A stretch of DNA of 64,000 nt, taken from positions 27,452-91,451 of the forward strand of contig NZ_JAVBHX010000011.1 in the NCBI RefSeq assembly GCF_030732065.1, read 5' to 3'. Within the stretch, counting starts at the first letter, position 1. Each line of letters starts with the position of its first letter. Source of the stretch: Oceanimonas aquatica (GTDB taxonomy: Bacteria > Pseudomonadota > Gammaproteobacteria > Enterobacterales > Aeromonadaceae). This document shows, piece by piece, positions 29,205-38,862 of this stretch. A model generated the notes under the pieces. It did no database searches and was not told the origin of the DNA. It saw nothing but the letters and a program-made list of their open reading frames with translations. The position numbers were made by a program, and so were the translations under genes.

Positions 29205-30500
29205 TTATTTTACAAACAGATACCAGTAACCGAACAGCAGGTTGAAAACGGCAAAAAACAGAATGCCAATCCGGCTCAGGGCGACCATGCCTTTACCCAG
29301 CCGGTAGTGTTCCGGTACCTGGGGCAGCTGCATCAGCCGGAAGTTAAGCCAGGCAAACACCAAGGCACTGATAAAGGCGGAAATCATGGCAAACTCCAGC
29401 ATCGCCAGCAGGGCCCCCTTGAAGAACATGATAATAAAGGCTGCCACCACGCCCATGGCCACCATCAGCGGATAGGTGTAACGGGCGCCGTGACCGGTGG
29501 GGCCGCTGCCCTGAGGCTGACCGAACTGCACCAGGCATTCGCTCAGCGCCCGGCTGTAACCGTCGAGCACGGTGACCGTGGTAGAGAACATGCACAGAAA
29601 GGCCACGATGGCGATCAGCCACCGGCTCCACTCCCCCATCACACTGGCATACACGTTCACCAACTGGTGGGCAAAAGCGATACCGGAGCTAGCCAGGGTT
29701 TCGCCGCTGCCGTGCAGCACCAGGGCGCCGAGGGCGACAAAGGCGATGGCCAGCAGGGTCGAGGTAAAGTAGCCCACGTTGAAGTCGACCAGGGCACCCT
29801 TGTAGTCCAGCTCGTCGCCCAGATCCTTTTGCTTTTGCCGCAGCCAGACGCTGCTCCAGGACGACAGTTCAATAGGCGCCGGCATCCAGCCCATCAGCGC
29901 CACCAGAAAGCCCACCGAGGCCAGGTTCCAGGGACTGGGGGCAACAAAATCCGGCGTCGCCACCCCGCCCCGGTTGAGGGCGATAAATACCGCAGTAACC
30001 GTGGCGATGGCCAGGCCGACGATAATCCACTTGGTGACCCGATCCAGGGTTTTGTAATGCCCGGTGATCAGAAAGGCCAGGGAGCCGGCCAGCACTATCA
30101 TGCTGAGCTGGGTCACGTTCAGGCTGTCACCGATAAAGAGGCCCAGAATACTGCCACAGAGCATGGCCACCCCAGCGGTGCTGATCACTGACGAAAACAG
30201 GTTGAGCAGGGTAAACAGCCGCAGGTAACCCCGGCCAATGCGATCATATCCCTGGATCAGGCTCTCGTTGGCGGCCATGGTGTAGCGGGCGCCGATCTGA
30301 AAGAAGGGGTATTTGAGCAGGTTGACCAGCAGAATCAGGCCGACGAGCTGCCAGCCATAAATGGCGCCGGCCTTGGTGGAGGCCACCAGGTGAGAGCCGC
30401 CGATGGCCGCCGCCGCCCCCAGAATGCCCGGGCCCAGCACCCGCAGATAGTGACTTATGCTACGGGGTGCCTGTTTTGCCATTCCGGCTGTCTGAGACAT
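29205..30500 (-). CDS. NRAMP-superfamily transporter lacking the canonical metal-site motif
   Basis: A 431-aa protein with about eleven hydrophobic segments and overall NRAMP layout. The first segment reads AAAIGGSHLVASTKAGAIYG, where canonical Mn/Fe NRAMPs have DPGN, and the sixth reads MGWMPAPIELSSW where they have MPHN. The usual metal ligands are therefore replaced, as in other divergent NRAMP-related carriers. Substrate is unknown; Mg2+, another cation or a different solute is possible. AGGAAA precedes the ATG. Confidence 0.85.
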   Translation of the reverse strand: MSQTAGMAKQAPRSISHYLRVLGPGILGAAAAIGGSHLVASTKAGAIYGWQLVGLILLVNLLKYPFFQIGARYTMAANESLIQGYDRIGRGYLRLFTLLNLFSSVISTAGVAMLCGSILGLFIGDSLNVTQLSMIVLAGSLAFLITGHYKTLDRVTKWIIVGLAIATVTAVFIALNRGGVATPDFVAPSPWNLASVGFLVALMGWMPAPIELSSWSSVWLRQKQKDLGDELDYKGALVDFNVGYFTSTLLAIAFVALGALVLHGSGETLASSGIAFAHQLVNVYASVMGEWSRWLIAIVAFLCMFSTTVTVLDGYSRALSECLVQFGQPQGSGPTGHGARYTYPLMVAMGVVAAFIIMFFKGALLAMLEFAMISAFISALVFAWLNFRLMQLPQVPEHYRLGKGMVALSRIGILFFAVFNLLFGYWYLFVK

Positions 30501-30742
30501 ATGCGGTTTCCTGCCTGTTTAGGTTGTCATTCCCAAAGAAAGACAGGTAAAAGGCCACAGCAAACAGCATAAAGCAACTGCTTTTACGGAAAGAAGCCAG
30601 GGAAATACAGAGGAATAAACTGAAAAAAACCAACCATTAAGGCAATCACTTTTCAAGCAACTCTCTGATCAGCCCGTACAAATAAAACTCACCTGAAATA
30701 CCGAATTAAATAATTTCATTTGATAGGGTTTTGAAGCCGGGT

Positions 30743-31759
30743 TTATTCAGCATCCAGGCTGCCTTCGCTACCCTGAGCCAGCAGGGTATTCCCGGCACCG
30801 GGCAGCCGGCCATTCAGGGTAAAGGGAATGGATTCAATTCTGCCCTTGTTGTTGACCTGCACCGCCAGGTGCAGATGCGGGCCCGAACTGTAACCGGTAT
30901 GGCCCGAGGCCGCCACCACCTGGCCGGCGCGCACTCGCTGGCCCTTTTTCACTTTCAGGGAGCCGGTGTCGAGGTGAGCGTAGAGGGTCATGGTACCGTC
31001 ATCGTGGCGCAGCCGCAGGTGATTGGCCCGGCCCTTGTATTCAGGCTTGAGGCCGCCTCCCACATGATAATCCACCGCCGCCACCACCACACCGGGGGCG
31101 GTGGCCAGCAGCGGCGTGCCCACTGGCAGGGCGATATCGAGGGCATAACGGTTGGCTAGCTTGTTGTGGCTGAAATCGCCGTTAAAGCCCTGAGAAATAC
31201 GGTAGGGCCCGGCCACCGGCGGGCTCATGTCCACGGCGCCGGCAAGGGGCGCGGCGGTATGATTGTGATGCTGTTTCCAGGCCTGTACCCGCGGGCTGAT
31301 GATGGTGCTGCCGGCAATTTTCTGTACCCGGTGCCGGCTTCCCACCTTGTTACGCCCCTCATGGCTGCTGTAGGCAAAGCCATAATCATAACGCCAGGCT
31401 CCGCTCTGAGCCGGGGTCAGCTTGCCGATAAATTTTTCCTCCCGGGGAGGCAGGATCACCGCCTGCTGCAGCGCCTCGGGAATGGCCACATTGTGCTGAC
31501 CGGTAAACTTGAGGTTCAGCCGGGCCCGGCTGGCGAGACGGTTAAGGGCAAAGAAGTAGTGGCCGTCGGGCTTTTTGACCACCCGCATCAGAATGCCGTC
31601 CTTGTTGACCGCATCCTGATGCCAGCGCTGGCCGGTATTGGCCCGAAGGCGGTTGTCGGTGTAGTGCACCACGCCGGCGGCGTCGCGATATTGAAAGATG
31701 TCGGCATATACCGGCGCCATTCCCGTCAGCACCAGCATAGTGGCAAGCAAGCCTCTCAT
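30743..31759 (-). CDS. Secreted M23-family peptidase with DUF4124 N-terminus
   Basis: A 338-aa precursor with a signal peptide (cleavage near VYADI, residue 19). A DUF4124-like segment (IFQYRDAAGVVHYTDN) is followed by a C-terminal M23/LytM domain. The HLHL pair (about residue 301) is present, but the first zinc motif reads NRYALDIA instead of HxxxD, so the first histidine is not in the expected place. This variant occurs in some M23 proteins; activity is uncertain. A role in cell-wall hydrolysis or its activation is inferred. Confidence 0.83.
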   Translation of the reverse strand: MRGLLATMLVLTGMAPVYADIFQYRDAAGVVHYTDNRLRANTGQRWHQDAVNKDGILMRVVKKPDGHYFFALNRLASRARLNLKFTGQHNVAIPEALQQAVILPPREEKFIGKLTPAQSGAWRYDYGFAYSSHEGRNKVGSRHRVQKIAGSTIISPRVQAWKQHHNHTAAPLAGAVDMSPPVAGPYRISQGFNGDFSHNKLANRYALDIALPVGTPLLATAPGVVVAAVDYHVGGGLKPEYKGRANHLRLRHDDGTMTLYAHLDTGSLKVKKGQRVRAGQVVAASGHTGYSSGPHLHLAVQVNNKGRIESIPFTLNGRLPGAGNTLLAQGSEGSLDAE

Positions 31760-31799
31760 TTGTCATCCCTGCGAGAGTGTGTGCCTTCCAGTATAGAAA

Positions 31800-32243
31800 C
31801 TAAAGCCGCTTTTGCATCAGCACGGCGTCTTCATGGCCGTCGGCCGTGGGATAATAGTTACGGCGCCGGCCGCTTTCCTCAAAGCCGGCCGAGGCATACA
31901 GACTCAGGGCCGCCCGGTTTGAGGCCCTCACTTCCAGCCACAACCAGCCAAGGCCCAGAGTCCGGCATTGGGCAAAGTAGTTTTCCAGCAACTGCCGCCC
32001 CAGGCCACGCCCCTGATGAGCCGGGGCCACGCATATGTTCATCAGAGTGCTTTCGTCCAGCACCCGGTCGGCAATGAAATAGCCCAGCAAGGCGTTTTGG
32101 TGCCAGAGTGCGCCGGTAAAATAGCGCTCGCCAAAGGCATCGGCGAGCAATGCAGGGCTCCAGGGGTGAGCGTGGGCCGATTGTTCCAGCATCACCATGG
32201 CATCGAGGTCGGCCGGGGTCAGAGGGCGGAATTGAGGCTGCAA
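31800..32243 (-). CDS. rimI: Ribosomal protein alanine N-acetyltransferase RimI
   Basis: A 147-aa GNAT-fold enzyme expected to acetylate the N-terminal alanine of ribosomal protein S18. The acetyl-CoA loop NICVAPAHQGRGLGRQLL (about residues 69-86) and the C-terminal NYYPTADGHEDAVLM are typical. The best start is a TTG giving MQPQFRPLTP, overlapping the end of holD by 25 bases; a holD-rimI overlap is also known in E. coli. Confidence 0.92.
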   Translation of the reverse strand: MQPQFRPLTPADLDAMVMLEQSAHAHPWSPALLADAFGERYFTGALWHQNALLGYFIADRVLDESTLMNICVAPAHQGRGLGRQLLENYFAQCRTLGLGWLWLEVRASNRAALSLYASAGFEESGRRRNYYPTADGHEDAVLMQKRL

Positions 32244-32590
32244 AGCCGGCTCCAGAGTTCGCGCTTTTGTGAAGCAGAAAGCGGCAATGTGCCGTGCCAG
32301 GCCAGATCTTCGGCCGGCGTGGTCAGGTTGAACCCCAGCAGAATACGGGCACCGGGGCGACCGGCGGCCAGCCAGGCGGTTTCATCCTGTATCTCGGGCT
32401 GAATGCCATTGAGGGCAATGGCGAGGTCGGCAAGCAGGGTGTCCGGCAGACGGCTGCCCTGGCCGGTGATCAGCCGCACTTCGGCCGGCGCTGCCACCGG
32501 CGCAGGACCGTAAGGCAAGCGTTCGCCATGGGCGCAGTGCCATACCGGTAAACCGAGAAACTGCCAGAGCTGTGATTGTAATGGCTTCAT
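32219..32590 (-). CDS. holD: DNA polymerase III psi subunit HolD
   Basis: A 123-aa protein recognised by its N-terminal LQSQLWQFLGLPVW, the region that binds the chi subunit and SSB in HolD proteins, and by its overlap with rimI. Psi links chi to the clamp-loader complex. The open frame continues upstream into the tRNA-Trp gene, so the ATG at MKPLQSQLW is used. Confidence 0.85.
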   Translation of the reverse strand: MKPLQSQLWQFLGLPVWHCAHGERLPYGPAPVAAPAEVRLITGQGSRLPDTLLADLAIALNGIQPEIQDETAWLAAGRPGARILLGFNLTTPAEDLAWHGTLPLSASQKRELWSRLCSLNSAL

Positions 32591-32643
32591 GAACACCCCA
32601 TAACGAAAAAGGCCAGCACTGAGGCTGGCCTTTTCGGTGAAGC

Positions 32644-32720
32644 TGGCAGGGGCAGAGGGATTCGAACCCCCAACCGTCGGTTTTGGAGACCGCTGTTCTA
32701 CCAATTGGAACTATGCCCCT
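32644..32720 (-). tRNA. tRNA-Trp (CCA anticodon)
   Basis: The minus strand folds as a cloverleaf: acceptor AGGGGCA/TGCCCCT, anticodon loop CTCCAAA, T-loop GGTTCGAATCC and encoded CCA end. The anticodon CCA assigns tryptophan. It lies immediately upstream of holD. Confidence 0.97.
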
Positions 32721-32830
32721 GCAACACGAGGCGAATTATATCCAGCCCCCATCAAAGGTAAAGGGCTTTTTCCGTCCCGGAGGATCGTTCGCTCACTCTT
32801 TCACCGCTTGCGGTTGTCTCGCCACCGTAT

Positions 32831-32859
32831 TTTGCTTTGGCTGCACATTTCTCTATAAT
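32831..32859 (+). promoter_or_regulatory. pyrBI promoter
   Basis: TTTGCT (32831-32836) and TATAAT (32854-32859) with 17-base spacing, about 170 bases upstream of pyrB and just ahead of a leader ORF. Confidence 0.7.
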
Positions 32860-32890
32860 CCGGACGGTTTGCAAACACGCGGAGCCCATC

Positions 32891-33000
32891 ATGCTCAACT
32901 CCCACGGCTGCAGTCCCTTTGCAGTGGTGCCCGTTGCCGGCACCGGCTTCGGCGTTTGTGATCCTGTCACTTCAATGGCCCCATCCCGGGGTTTTTTATG
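32891..33000 (+). promoter_or_regulatory. pyrBI leader with short ORF and attenuator-like hairpin
   Basis: An ATG at 32891 with GGAG 8 bases upstream opens a leader frame that reads MLNSHGCSPFAVVPV and runs through a CCCC/GGGG hairpin followed by six T residues (32979-32997). In enterobacterial pyrBI, a translated leader coupled to RNA polymerase pausing controls such an attenuator according to UTP level. The same logic is inferred here. Unlike E. coli pyrL, this frame does not stop before pyrB but continues in another frame to 33181. The GC stem is short (4 bp plus G-T pairs). Confidence 0.55.
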
Positions 33001-33029
33001 GCCCGAATTCCACTTGAAGAGCATTGCTG

Positions 33030-33953
33030 ATGGCGAACCCTCTATTTCAAAAGCATGTCATTTCCATATCCGACTTTACCCGCGCCGAGCTGGAGCTGGT
33101 CATCGATACCGCCGTCATGCTCAAAACCCATCCCAGGCCCGAGCTGCTGAAACACAAGGTAGTGGCGAGCTGCTTCTTTGAAGCCTCCACCCGTACCCGC
33201 CTCTCATTTGAAACCGCCGCGCACCGCCTGGGGGGCGCCGTTATCGGCTTTTCCGACAGCGGCAACACCTCACTGGCGAAGAAGGGCGAAACCCTGGCCG
33301 ACTCGGTGAAGATCATCAGCTCCTACAGCGACGCCTTTGTCATGCGCCACCCTCAGGACGGCGCAGCCCGGCTGGCGGCGGAATACTCCTCGGTGCCGGT
33401 AATCAACGCCGGAGACGGCTCCAACCAGCACCCCACTCAGACGCTGCTGGACCTGTTCACCATTTACGAAACCCAGGGCACGCTGCAGGGGCTGACCGTG
33501 GCCTTTGTGGGCGATCTGAAATACGGCCGCACCGTGCACTCCCTCACTCAGGCACTCAGCCTGTTTGGCTGCAAATTCTACTTTATTGCCCCCCAGGCCC
33601 TGGCCATGCCCGATTACCTGTGTGATGAGCTGGTGGAAAAAGGCATCAACTTCGAGTTTCGCGACAGCATGGAAGAGGTGATGGACGAGATCGACATTCT
33701 GTACATGACCCGAGTACAGAAAGAGCGCTTTGACGAGACCGAATACATGCACGTGGCCTCCAAATACGTGCTGACCCCCCAGGTGCTGGAAAACGCCAAG
33801 GACAGCCTCAAGGTGCTGCATCCCCTGCCCCGCATCGACGAGATCACGGTGGACGTGGACGACACCCCCTATGCCTATTACTTTGAGCAGGCCGAAAACG
33901 GCGTTTACGCCCGTCAGGCCCTGCTGGCCCTGGTATTGAACGAAACCCTGTAA
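33030..33953 (+). CDS. pyrB: Aspartate carbamoyltransferase catalytic subunit
   Basis: The 307-aa enzyme condenses carbamoyl phosphate with aspartate, the first committed step of pyrimidine synthesis. Carbamoyl-phosphate-binding motif [12 protein letters not shown] (about residue 51), [12 protein letters not shown] (about residue 130) and HPLPRIDEI (about residue 265) are intact. The ATG at MANPLFQKH is preferred to a TTG two codons earlier. pyrI follows after 9 bases. Confidence 0.97.
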   Translation: MANPLFQKHVISISDFTRAELELVIDTAVMLKTHPRPELLKHKVVASCFFEASTRTRLSFETAAHRLGGAVIGFSDSGNTSLAKKGETLADSVKIISSYSDAFVMRHPQDGAARLAAEYSSVPVINAGDGSNQHPTQTLLDLFTIYETQGTLQGLTVAFVGDLKYGRTVHSLTQALSLFGCKFYFIAPQALAMPDYLCDELVEKGINFEFRDSMEEVMDEIDILYMTRVQKERFDETEYMHVASKYVLTPQVLENAKDSLKVLHPLPRIDEITVDVDDTPYAYYFEQAENGVYARQALLALVLNETL

Positions 33954-33962
33954 GGAGCAGCC

Positions 33963-34418
33963 GTGAACAAGACCCAACTGCAAGTCGAGGCCATTCACAA
34001 CGGCACCGTCATCGACCACATTCCCGCCGGCCAGGGCATTCGCATTCTGCAGCTGTTTGGCCTGGTACAGAATCGGGAACGCATTACCGTGGGCCTCAAC
34101 CTGCCCTCCAAGGCGCTGGGCGCCAAGGACATCATAAAGGTGGAAAACGTCCGGCTGTCCCCCGCCCAGGCCAACCAGCTGGCGCTGTTTGCACCCGACG
34201 CCACCGTGAATTTGATCGAAGACTTTGAAGTGGTGGAAAAACTGCAGCTGCACCTGCCGGAACAGGTGGAGGGCGTGTTCGCCTGCCCCAACGGCAACTG
34301 CATCAGCCGCCGGGAGCCGGAGACCAGCCAGTTCCGGGTGCGGGCGGTGCGCGGCCAGGTGATGTTCCGCTGCCGCTACTGCGAAAAGTCGTTCCAGCGC
34401 GACATGATGGTGCTTTAA
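33963..34418 (+). CDS. pyrI: Aspartate carbamoyltransferase regulatory subunit
   Basis: The 151-aa subunit binds CTP/ATP to set allosteric control of PyrB. The zinc site is complete: CPNGNC (about residues 109-114) and CRYC (about residues 138-141). The N-terminus QVEAIHNGTVIDHIPAGQG is the nucleotide-binding domain. Start codon is GTG, preceded by AAGGAG. Confidence 0.97.
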   Translation: MNKTQLQVEAIHNGTVIDHIPAGQGIRILQLFGLVQNRERITVGLNLPSKALGAKDIIKVENVRLSPAQANQLALFAPDATVNLIEDFEVVEKLQLHLPEQVEGVFACPNGNCISRREPETSQFRVRAVRGQVMFRCRYCEKSFQRDMMVL

Positions 34419-35620
34419 CTGCCCTCTGCGGGGTCCGGCGCAATGCGGGCCCCGTCTTGCAGTTCCGAGTCCGGATACAACACCAGCCGCTGGCCTTCAC
34501 TCAGGCCACTCAGAATTTCGGCCCGCCGGCCATTGTCCTTGCCTACCGTCACCGGCGTTAGCCGGGCCCGGCCGCTTTCCGCCAGCAACACCGCCCATTG
34601 CCCCTGATGGCGAAACAGGGCACCGGAAGGCGCGGTCAGTACCTTGTCTTTCTGCCATACGCGAATGCGTGCCTCCACCCGGTATCCATGCCCCAGACCC
34701 TGTCGCTCTTCGGCGCTGCCGCGAAAGCGGATCAGCACATTGACCCTTTGTTCTTCCACGCCCAGGGCGGAGAACTTGGTAAAGCCATTGGGCTCAATCC
34801 GCTCCACTTCCCCCATCAGCACGCCCGGCCCGCCCCAGTGGGCAATTTCCACCTGGTCGCCGCCTGATACCCGCACGGCCTCGGCGGACGGCAACTCCAC
34901 CAGTACCTCCAGATCCCGAGCAATGTTTCCCAGCTCCAGAATGGGCGTGCCCGCCGTGACCACGGTTTCTCCCTGCAACAATCGCTGCAATATTCGACCG
35001 GAAACCGGGGCCGTCAGGGCCACACCCGCCCCTTCCAGGGCATGGGTACTTTCCCGAAGCTGTGCCTCGGCGGAGTCCAGCTCCGCCTCACGCAGCGTCA
35101 CCGCCGCCATCGCCGCGTCAAGGCGGGCCACGGCGGCACTGAATTCCTGGCGCAGACGCTGCCACTGGGTGGCCGAAATATCACCCCGCGCCTGCAGCGG
35201 ACGGTTCCGTGCCAGCTGATCGGCCGCCAGCCGGCGCCCAGCCTCGGCCTGCTTCACCTCGGCCTGGGCGGCATGCAGCGCCGCCTGGGCGGCATGCAAC
35301 GCCGCCAGTGCTCGCTCGCGTGTACGGCTGTCGAGCAAGCCCGGCATCACCGGCAACAGCCGGGCCACGACCTGCCCCCGGCGTACCGTATCGCCCGCTT
35401 CCAGATCCACTCGCAGCAGCCGGCCCCTGACCGGGGCGGTCACCAGATAAGATTGCCGCACTCGAGTGCGGCCTTCCTCGACTATGGTCACCGCCATTGG
35501 CTCACGGCGCACCGTGCCGGTGTCCACCGGCCGGGCCTCGGGCCAGAGCCCGTAGCCCAGCACGGCCACCAGCACCAGTGCCGCCACTATCATGCCTTTG
35601 TGCGATGGAGTCAGTGTCAT
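34415..35620 (-). CDS. HlyD/MacA-type periplasmic adaptor
   Basis: A 401-aa membrane-fusion protein: N-terminal membrane segment (residues 11-27), biotinyl-lipoyl-like halves around TAPVRGRLLRVDLEAGDTV (about residues 60-78) and APVSGRILQRLLQGE (about residue 205), and a long coiled coil between them that contains a 7-residue tandem repeat (ALHAAQA twice). It should bridge the neighbouring FtsX-type permease to an outer-membrane channel not encoded here. The stop overlaps the end of convergent pyrI by 4 bases. Confidence 0.88.
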   Translation of the reverse strand: MTLTPSHKGMIVAALVLVAVLGYGLWPEARPVDTGTVRREPMAVTIVEEGRTRVRQSYLVTAPVRGRLLRVDLEAGDTVRRGQVVARLLPVMPGLLDSRTRERALAALHAAQAALHAAQAEVKQAEAGRRLAADQLARNRPLQARGDISATQWQRLRQEFSAAVARLDAAMAAVTLREAELDSAEAQLRESTHALEGAGVALTAPVSGRILQRLLQGETVVTAGTPILELGNIARDLEVLVELPSAEAVRVSGGDQVEIAHWGGPGVLMGEVERIEPNGFTKFSALGVEEQRVNVLIRFRGSAEERQGLGHGYRVEARIRVWQKDKVLTAPSGALFRHQGQWAVLLAESGRARLTPVTVGKDNGRRAEILSGLSEGQRLVLYPDSELQDGARIAPDPAEGS

Positions 35621-35624
35621 GTGC

Positions 35625-37979
35625 TCAATCCCTGATGGCCTGGGCCGTAACCAGATCCAGGCGGTTAATGTCTCGCTGCACCGCCACGCCAGAGAGCGCG
35701 GCCGCCGTCAGTACGGTCAATGCCGCCCAGGCATGGCTGGGCAAATCCAGTTCGGCCGACACCTGATACAGCTCGGTACTGAACCCCACCGCCGCGGCCT
35801 GTGACAAGCCATAGCCCAGCAAGGCGCCCAGAGGCAGTGCCGCCAGCGTCAGGCCGCCGAGCTCCCCCAGCAGTACCAGGCCGGTTTCGGCGCGGGTCAT
35901 TCCCAGTATACGCAGGCAGGCCAGCTCCCTTGCCCGTTCGGCAAAGGCGATGCGGGCACCGTTGTAGACAACGCCAAAGGTAATGATGCCGGCCATGGCG
36001 GTGATCAGGTATCGGGTCGCGCCGGCGCCGCTGTCCATCACTTCCTGAAAGGCCGCCCGCCGCTCGGCCCGCAGGCTGACCCCCGCCACCACCGGCATGT
36101 CTTTCAGCGTCTTATATAAACGGGCATGTTGAACGCTATCGATGCGCAGGTAGGCTCCGGACACCCGATCCGGCTCTTTCATGGCTCGGTTGAGGGCCGG
36201 CAGCGACATAAAGGCGGGCGCCCCAAGCAGGGTATCGACCACACCGGTGACCGGCACCGTCAATACCGGCCGCCGGCCTTCCCGTACCTCCACCCGCAGC
36301 CGCTGGCCCGGTGAGATGCCCAGCCGCGTTGCCAGTGGCCGGGCCAGCACCAGCCCCTCGCCTTCCAGCCGCAGGGGGTGCAGATGACTATCCAGGGCAC
36401 GATACAGTTGCGGCGCGGCGGTCAGGCCGGTAATGGCACCGCGATAATAACGACGGTGATGGCGCAGGATCACCGGCACATCACGAAAGCCTTCGACTTC
36501 CAGCACGCCCTGCAGGTGTTGCAGGGCATACAGGCTTGGCGCCCCCCTCGGCTCGGTAAAGGTGACGGTCGCGTCACTTCGATCGATCACCCCGAAATTC
36601 AGGGTCATGGCTTGCTCAAAGCCGCTCATCACGGTGAGCATGGCTCCCGACAGCGCCATACCAAGGGCGATGCCGAGCACCGTCATTGCCGCCCTGACCG
36701 GCCGTCGCCACAACTGACGCAACACCATGCGGGCAGGCTGATCCAGCCAGCGCCGCAAGCCGGGCCCAAACCGCAGGCTGCGGCTGAAATCGGTGGGAGC
36801 CGGCGGGCGCATGGCCGCCGCCGGGGCCAGGGCCCACACGCGCCTGAGCACCAGCAAACTGCCCGCCGAGGCCGCCAGCATGCTGATAAGCACCCCGGTC
36901 AGCAGCACGTGGGGCTCGATACGAAACACCAGGTAGGGAAAGTGATAATAAAGCTGATACACACCGGCCAGGTAATACCCGCTCCACACCCCCAGCCCCA
37001 CACCGGCCAGCGCGCCGCCAAGCGCGATGACCAGCACGAACCAGAGGTAGTGCAGCCCCACTTCACTGTTGCTGTGCCCGAATGCCTTGAGCAGACCAAT
37101 CTGTTCGCGCTCTGCCTGCACCATGCGCGACAGCATGATATACAGCAAAAAGGCAGCCACCCCCAGAAACACCGGCGGCAGGATGCGCTCCGATACCCGC
37201 AGGCCATCGATCTCTTCATGAATAAAACGTTCGGAAATATGGTCGGCACGAGGATAGGCGCCCAAGGCACCGTAAGGAGCCAGCAACCGGTCCAGCGATG
37301 CCATCAGTGCCGGCAAGGGCGTCGTCGGGCGATGATGAATAAGAAACTCGTTGACGGCACCGCTCAGATCCAGTGCATCGGCCAGGGCCTCGCCGTGCAT
37401 CCAGATCACCACAAAACGGCCGTCGTCGGGTACCAGCTCCCCGGGCGGCGTCACGTAAAGAAACTCCGGCGCCATGGCCAGCCCCACCACGAACAGCCGT
37501 TCTCGCCCGCCGTTCAGGGTTAGCTCAATGGTGTCGCCGGGCCGTATGCCCCGAGCCCTGGCAAAGGTGTTCAGCAGCAATACCTCCTGCTGTCGCACCG
37601 GCTCGGGCAGACGTCCGGCAGTCAACCGCAGCCGATTGAGACGGTCGGGCAATGAGAGCACCTTTGCCGCGATGGGCACGCTTTCGGCGGGCAGTTCGAG
37701 CAGGCCGGCGCCGGTAATCCGCCCTTCGGCCAGGGCAACCCCGGGCAGGCCGGAAACCACCGCCAGCAACCGCTCCGGTGCCCGCTTGACCGGCGCGAAG
37801 ACTTCCGCCAGCCGGTAATCCTGGTAATAACTGCGGCGAGTATCACTGAGGGAGTTAACCAGGCCGTTCATCATCACCAGCAGCATAACGCCCAGCGCTA
37901 CCACCACGCCAATGGCTAGGGCCTGACTACGCACCCGCCACAGATCCCGGCGCAGCTTGCGATTGAGCATGGTCGCCAT
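35625..37979 (-). CDS. ABC transporter permease with two FtsX domains
   Basis: A 784-aa permease with an N-terminal membrane segment (residues 20-45), a large extracytoplasmic domain, and two FtsX-type membrane domains (about residues 270-390 and 670-780), plus a central RAAMTVLGIALGMALSGAML segment. This is the large-permease class of MacB/LolCDE-like exporters. It is flanked 4 bases downstream by the adaptor gene and 6 bases upstream by the ATPase gene, forming one export operon. Substrate is unknown. Confidence 0.88.
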   Translation of the reverse strand: MATMLNRKLRRDLWRVRSQALAIGVVVALGVMLLVMMNGLVNSLSDTRRSYYQDYRLAEVFAPVKRAPERLLAVVSGLPGVALAEGRITGAGLLELPAESVPIAAKVLSLPDRLNRLRLTAGRLPEPVRQQEVLLLNTFARARGIRPGDTIELTLNGGRERLFVVGLAMAPEFLYVTPPGELVPDDGRFVVIWMHGEALADALDLSGAVNEFLIHHRPTTPLPALMASLDRLLAPYGALGAYPRADHISERFIHEEIDGLRVSERILPPVFLGVAAFLLYIMLSRMVQAEREQIGLLKAFGHSNSEVGLHYLWFVLVIALGGALAGVGLGVWSGYYLAGVYQLYYHFPYLVFRIEPHVLLTGVLISMLAASAGSLLVLRRVWALAPAAAMRPPAPTDFSRSLRFGPGLRRWLDQPARMVLRQLWRRPVRAAMTVLGIALGMALSGAMLTVMSGFEQAMTLNFGVIDRSDATVTFTEPRGAPSLYALQHLQGVLEVEGFRDVPVILRHHRRYYRGAITGLTAAPQLYRALDSHLHPLRLEGEGLVLARPLATRLGISPGQRLRVEVREGRRPVLTVPVTGVVDTLLGAPAFMSLPALNRAMKEPDRVSGAYLRIDSVQHARLYKTLKDMPVVAGVSLRAERRAAFQEVMDSGAGATRYLITAMAGIITFGVVYNGARIAFAERARELACLRILGMTRAETGLVLLGELGGLTLAALPLGALLGYGLSQAAAVGFSTELYQVSAELDLPSHAWAALTVLTAAALSGVAVQRDINRLDLVTAQAIRD

Positions 37980-37985
37980 GCGTGT

Positions 37986-38726
37986 TCACCACTCGATGCA
38001 GTCAGCGTCAAGCTGATGGTCAGGGGTCAGCACTTCCCGAATACGGCCGTCGGCAAAGTGGATCACTCTGTGGGCCATAGCGGCGGTGGCTGCCGCATGA
38101 GTGACGATCAGCACAGTGGTCCCCAGCTCCCGGTTGACCTGCTGCAACACGCCCAGCACCACCCGACCTGTGGTGCTGTCGAGGGCACCCGTGGGCTCGT
38201 CGCACAGCAATACCGTCGGTCGCTTGGCAATGGCACGGGCAATGGCCACCCGCTGCTGCTCGCCGCCGGACAACTGGGAAGGAAAGTGATGACCACGCCG
38301 ACCCAGCCCCACCCGCTCCAGGGCTTCGCGGGCATCCATGGGCTCGGCAACCAGCTCGGTGACCAGCTCGACATTTTCCTCGGCGGTCAGGCTTGGCATC
38401 AGATTGTAGGACTGAAACACAAAGCCCACATGATGACGCCGGTAGTGAGTGATTCCGGCTTCATCCATGGCACTCAGCTCCCGTTCAAAAAACCAGATTC
38501 GTCCTCGGCTTGGCCAGTCCAGCCCCCCCAGCAGGTTGAGCAGGGTGGACTTGCCGCTGCCGGAAGGTCCGAGCAGCACCACCAGCTCGCCGGCGGGCAG
38601 CTCCAGATCCACGCCCCGAAGGGCCTGCACGGCAGCAGCCCCTTCACCATAGGTTTTGGTCAGCCCTTCGCTGCGAAAGGCGGGCAGGTGTGTTTTTTGT
38701 TGTGGTGGCATTGAAGCGCTCGTCAT
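37986..38726 (-). CDS. ABC exporter ATPase, MacB/LolD class
   Basis: An ABC ATPase of about 246 aa. Walker [12 protein letters not shown], signature [17 protein letters not shown] and Walker [14 protein letters not shown] are intact, with the LolD-type [16 protein letters not shown]-loop region. Possible starts are GTG at 38741 and ATGs at 38726 and 38711; none has a strong ribosome-binding site, so 38726 is a guess. It is first in the ATPase-permease-adaptor operon. Confidence 0.88.
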   Translation of the reverse strand: MTSASMPPQQKTHLPAFRSEGLTKTYGEGAAAVQALRGVDLELPAGELVVLLGPSGSGKSTLLNLLGGLDWPSRGRIWFFERELSAMDEAGITHYRRHHVGFVFQSYNLMPSLTAEENVELVTELVAEPMDAREALERVGLGRRGHHFPSQLSGGEQQRVAIARAIAKRPTVLLCDEPTGALDSTTGRVVLGVLQQVNRELGTTVLIVTHAAATAAMAHRVIHFADGRIREVLTPDHQLDADCIEW

Positions 38727-38862
38727 CAATGGAATGAACACTTCAAAGCCTATGCATTGTTATTGATTGCCGCCATGACGGGCAGAAAGCATGCTTCGGG
38801 ATAGTCACGAAGGTGATGATGCAGGATCGAAGAGAGTTCAGGTTTGAGCTGGGTGCAAAAGC

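Noticed and set aside
32637..32858. Plus-strand frame beginning AGAEGFEPPTVGFGDRCS
   Set aside because: Antisense translation of tRNA-Trp; no independent support.
35270..35310. Short tandem repeat in the adaptor gene as a separate repeat element
   Set aside because: It encodes two in-frame ALHAAQA heptads of the coiled coil and is best described as part of the protein.
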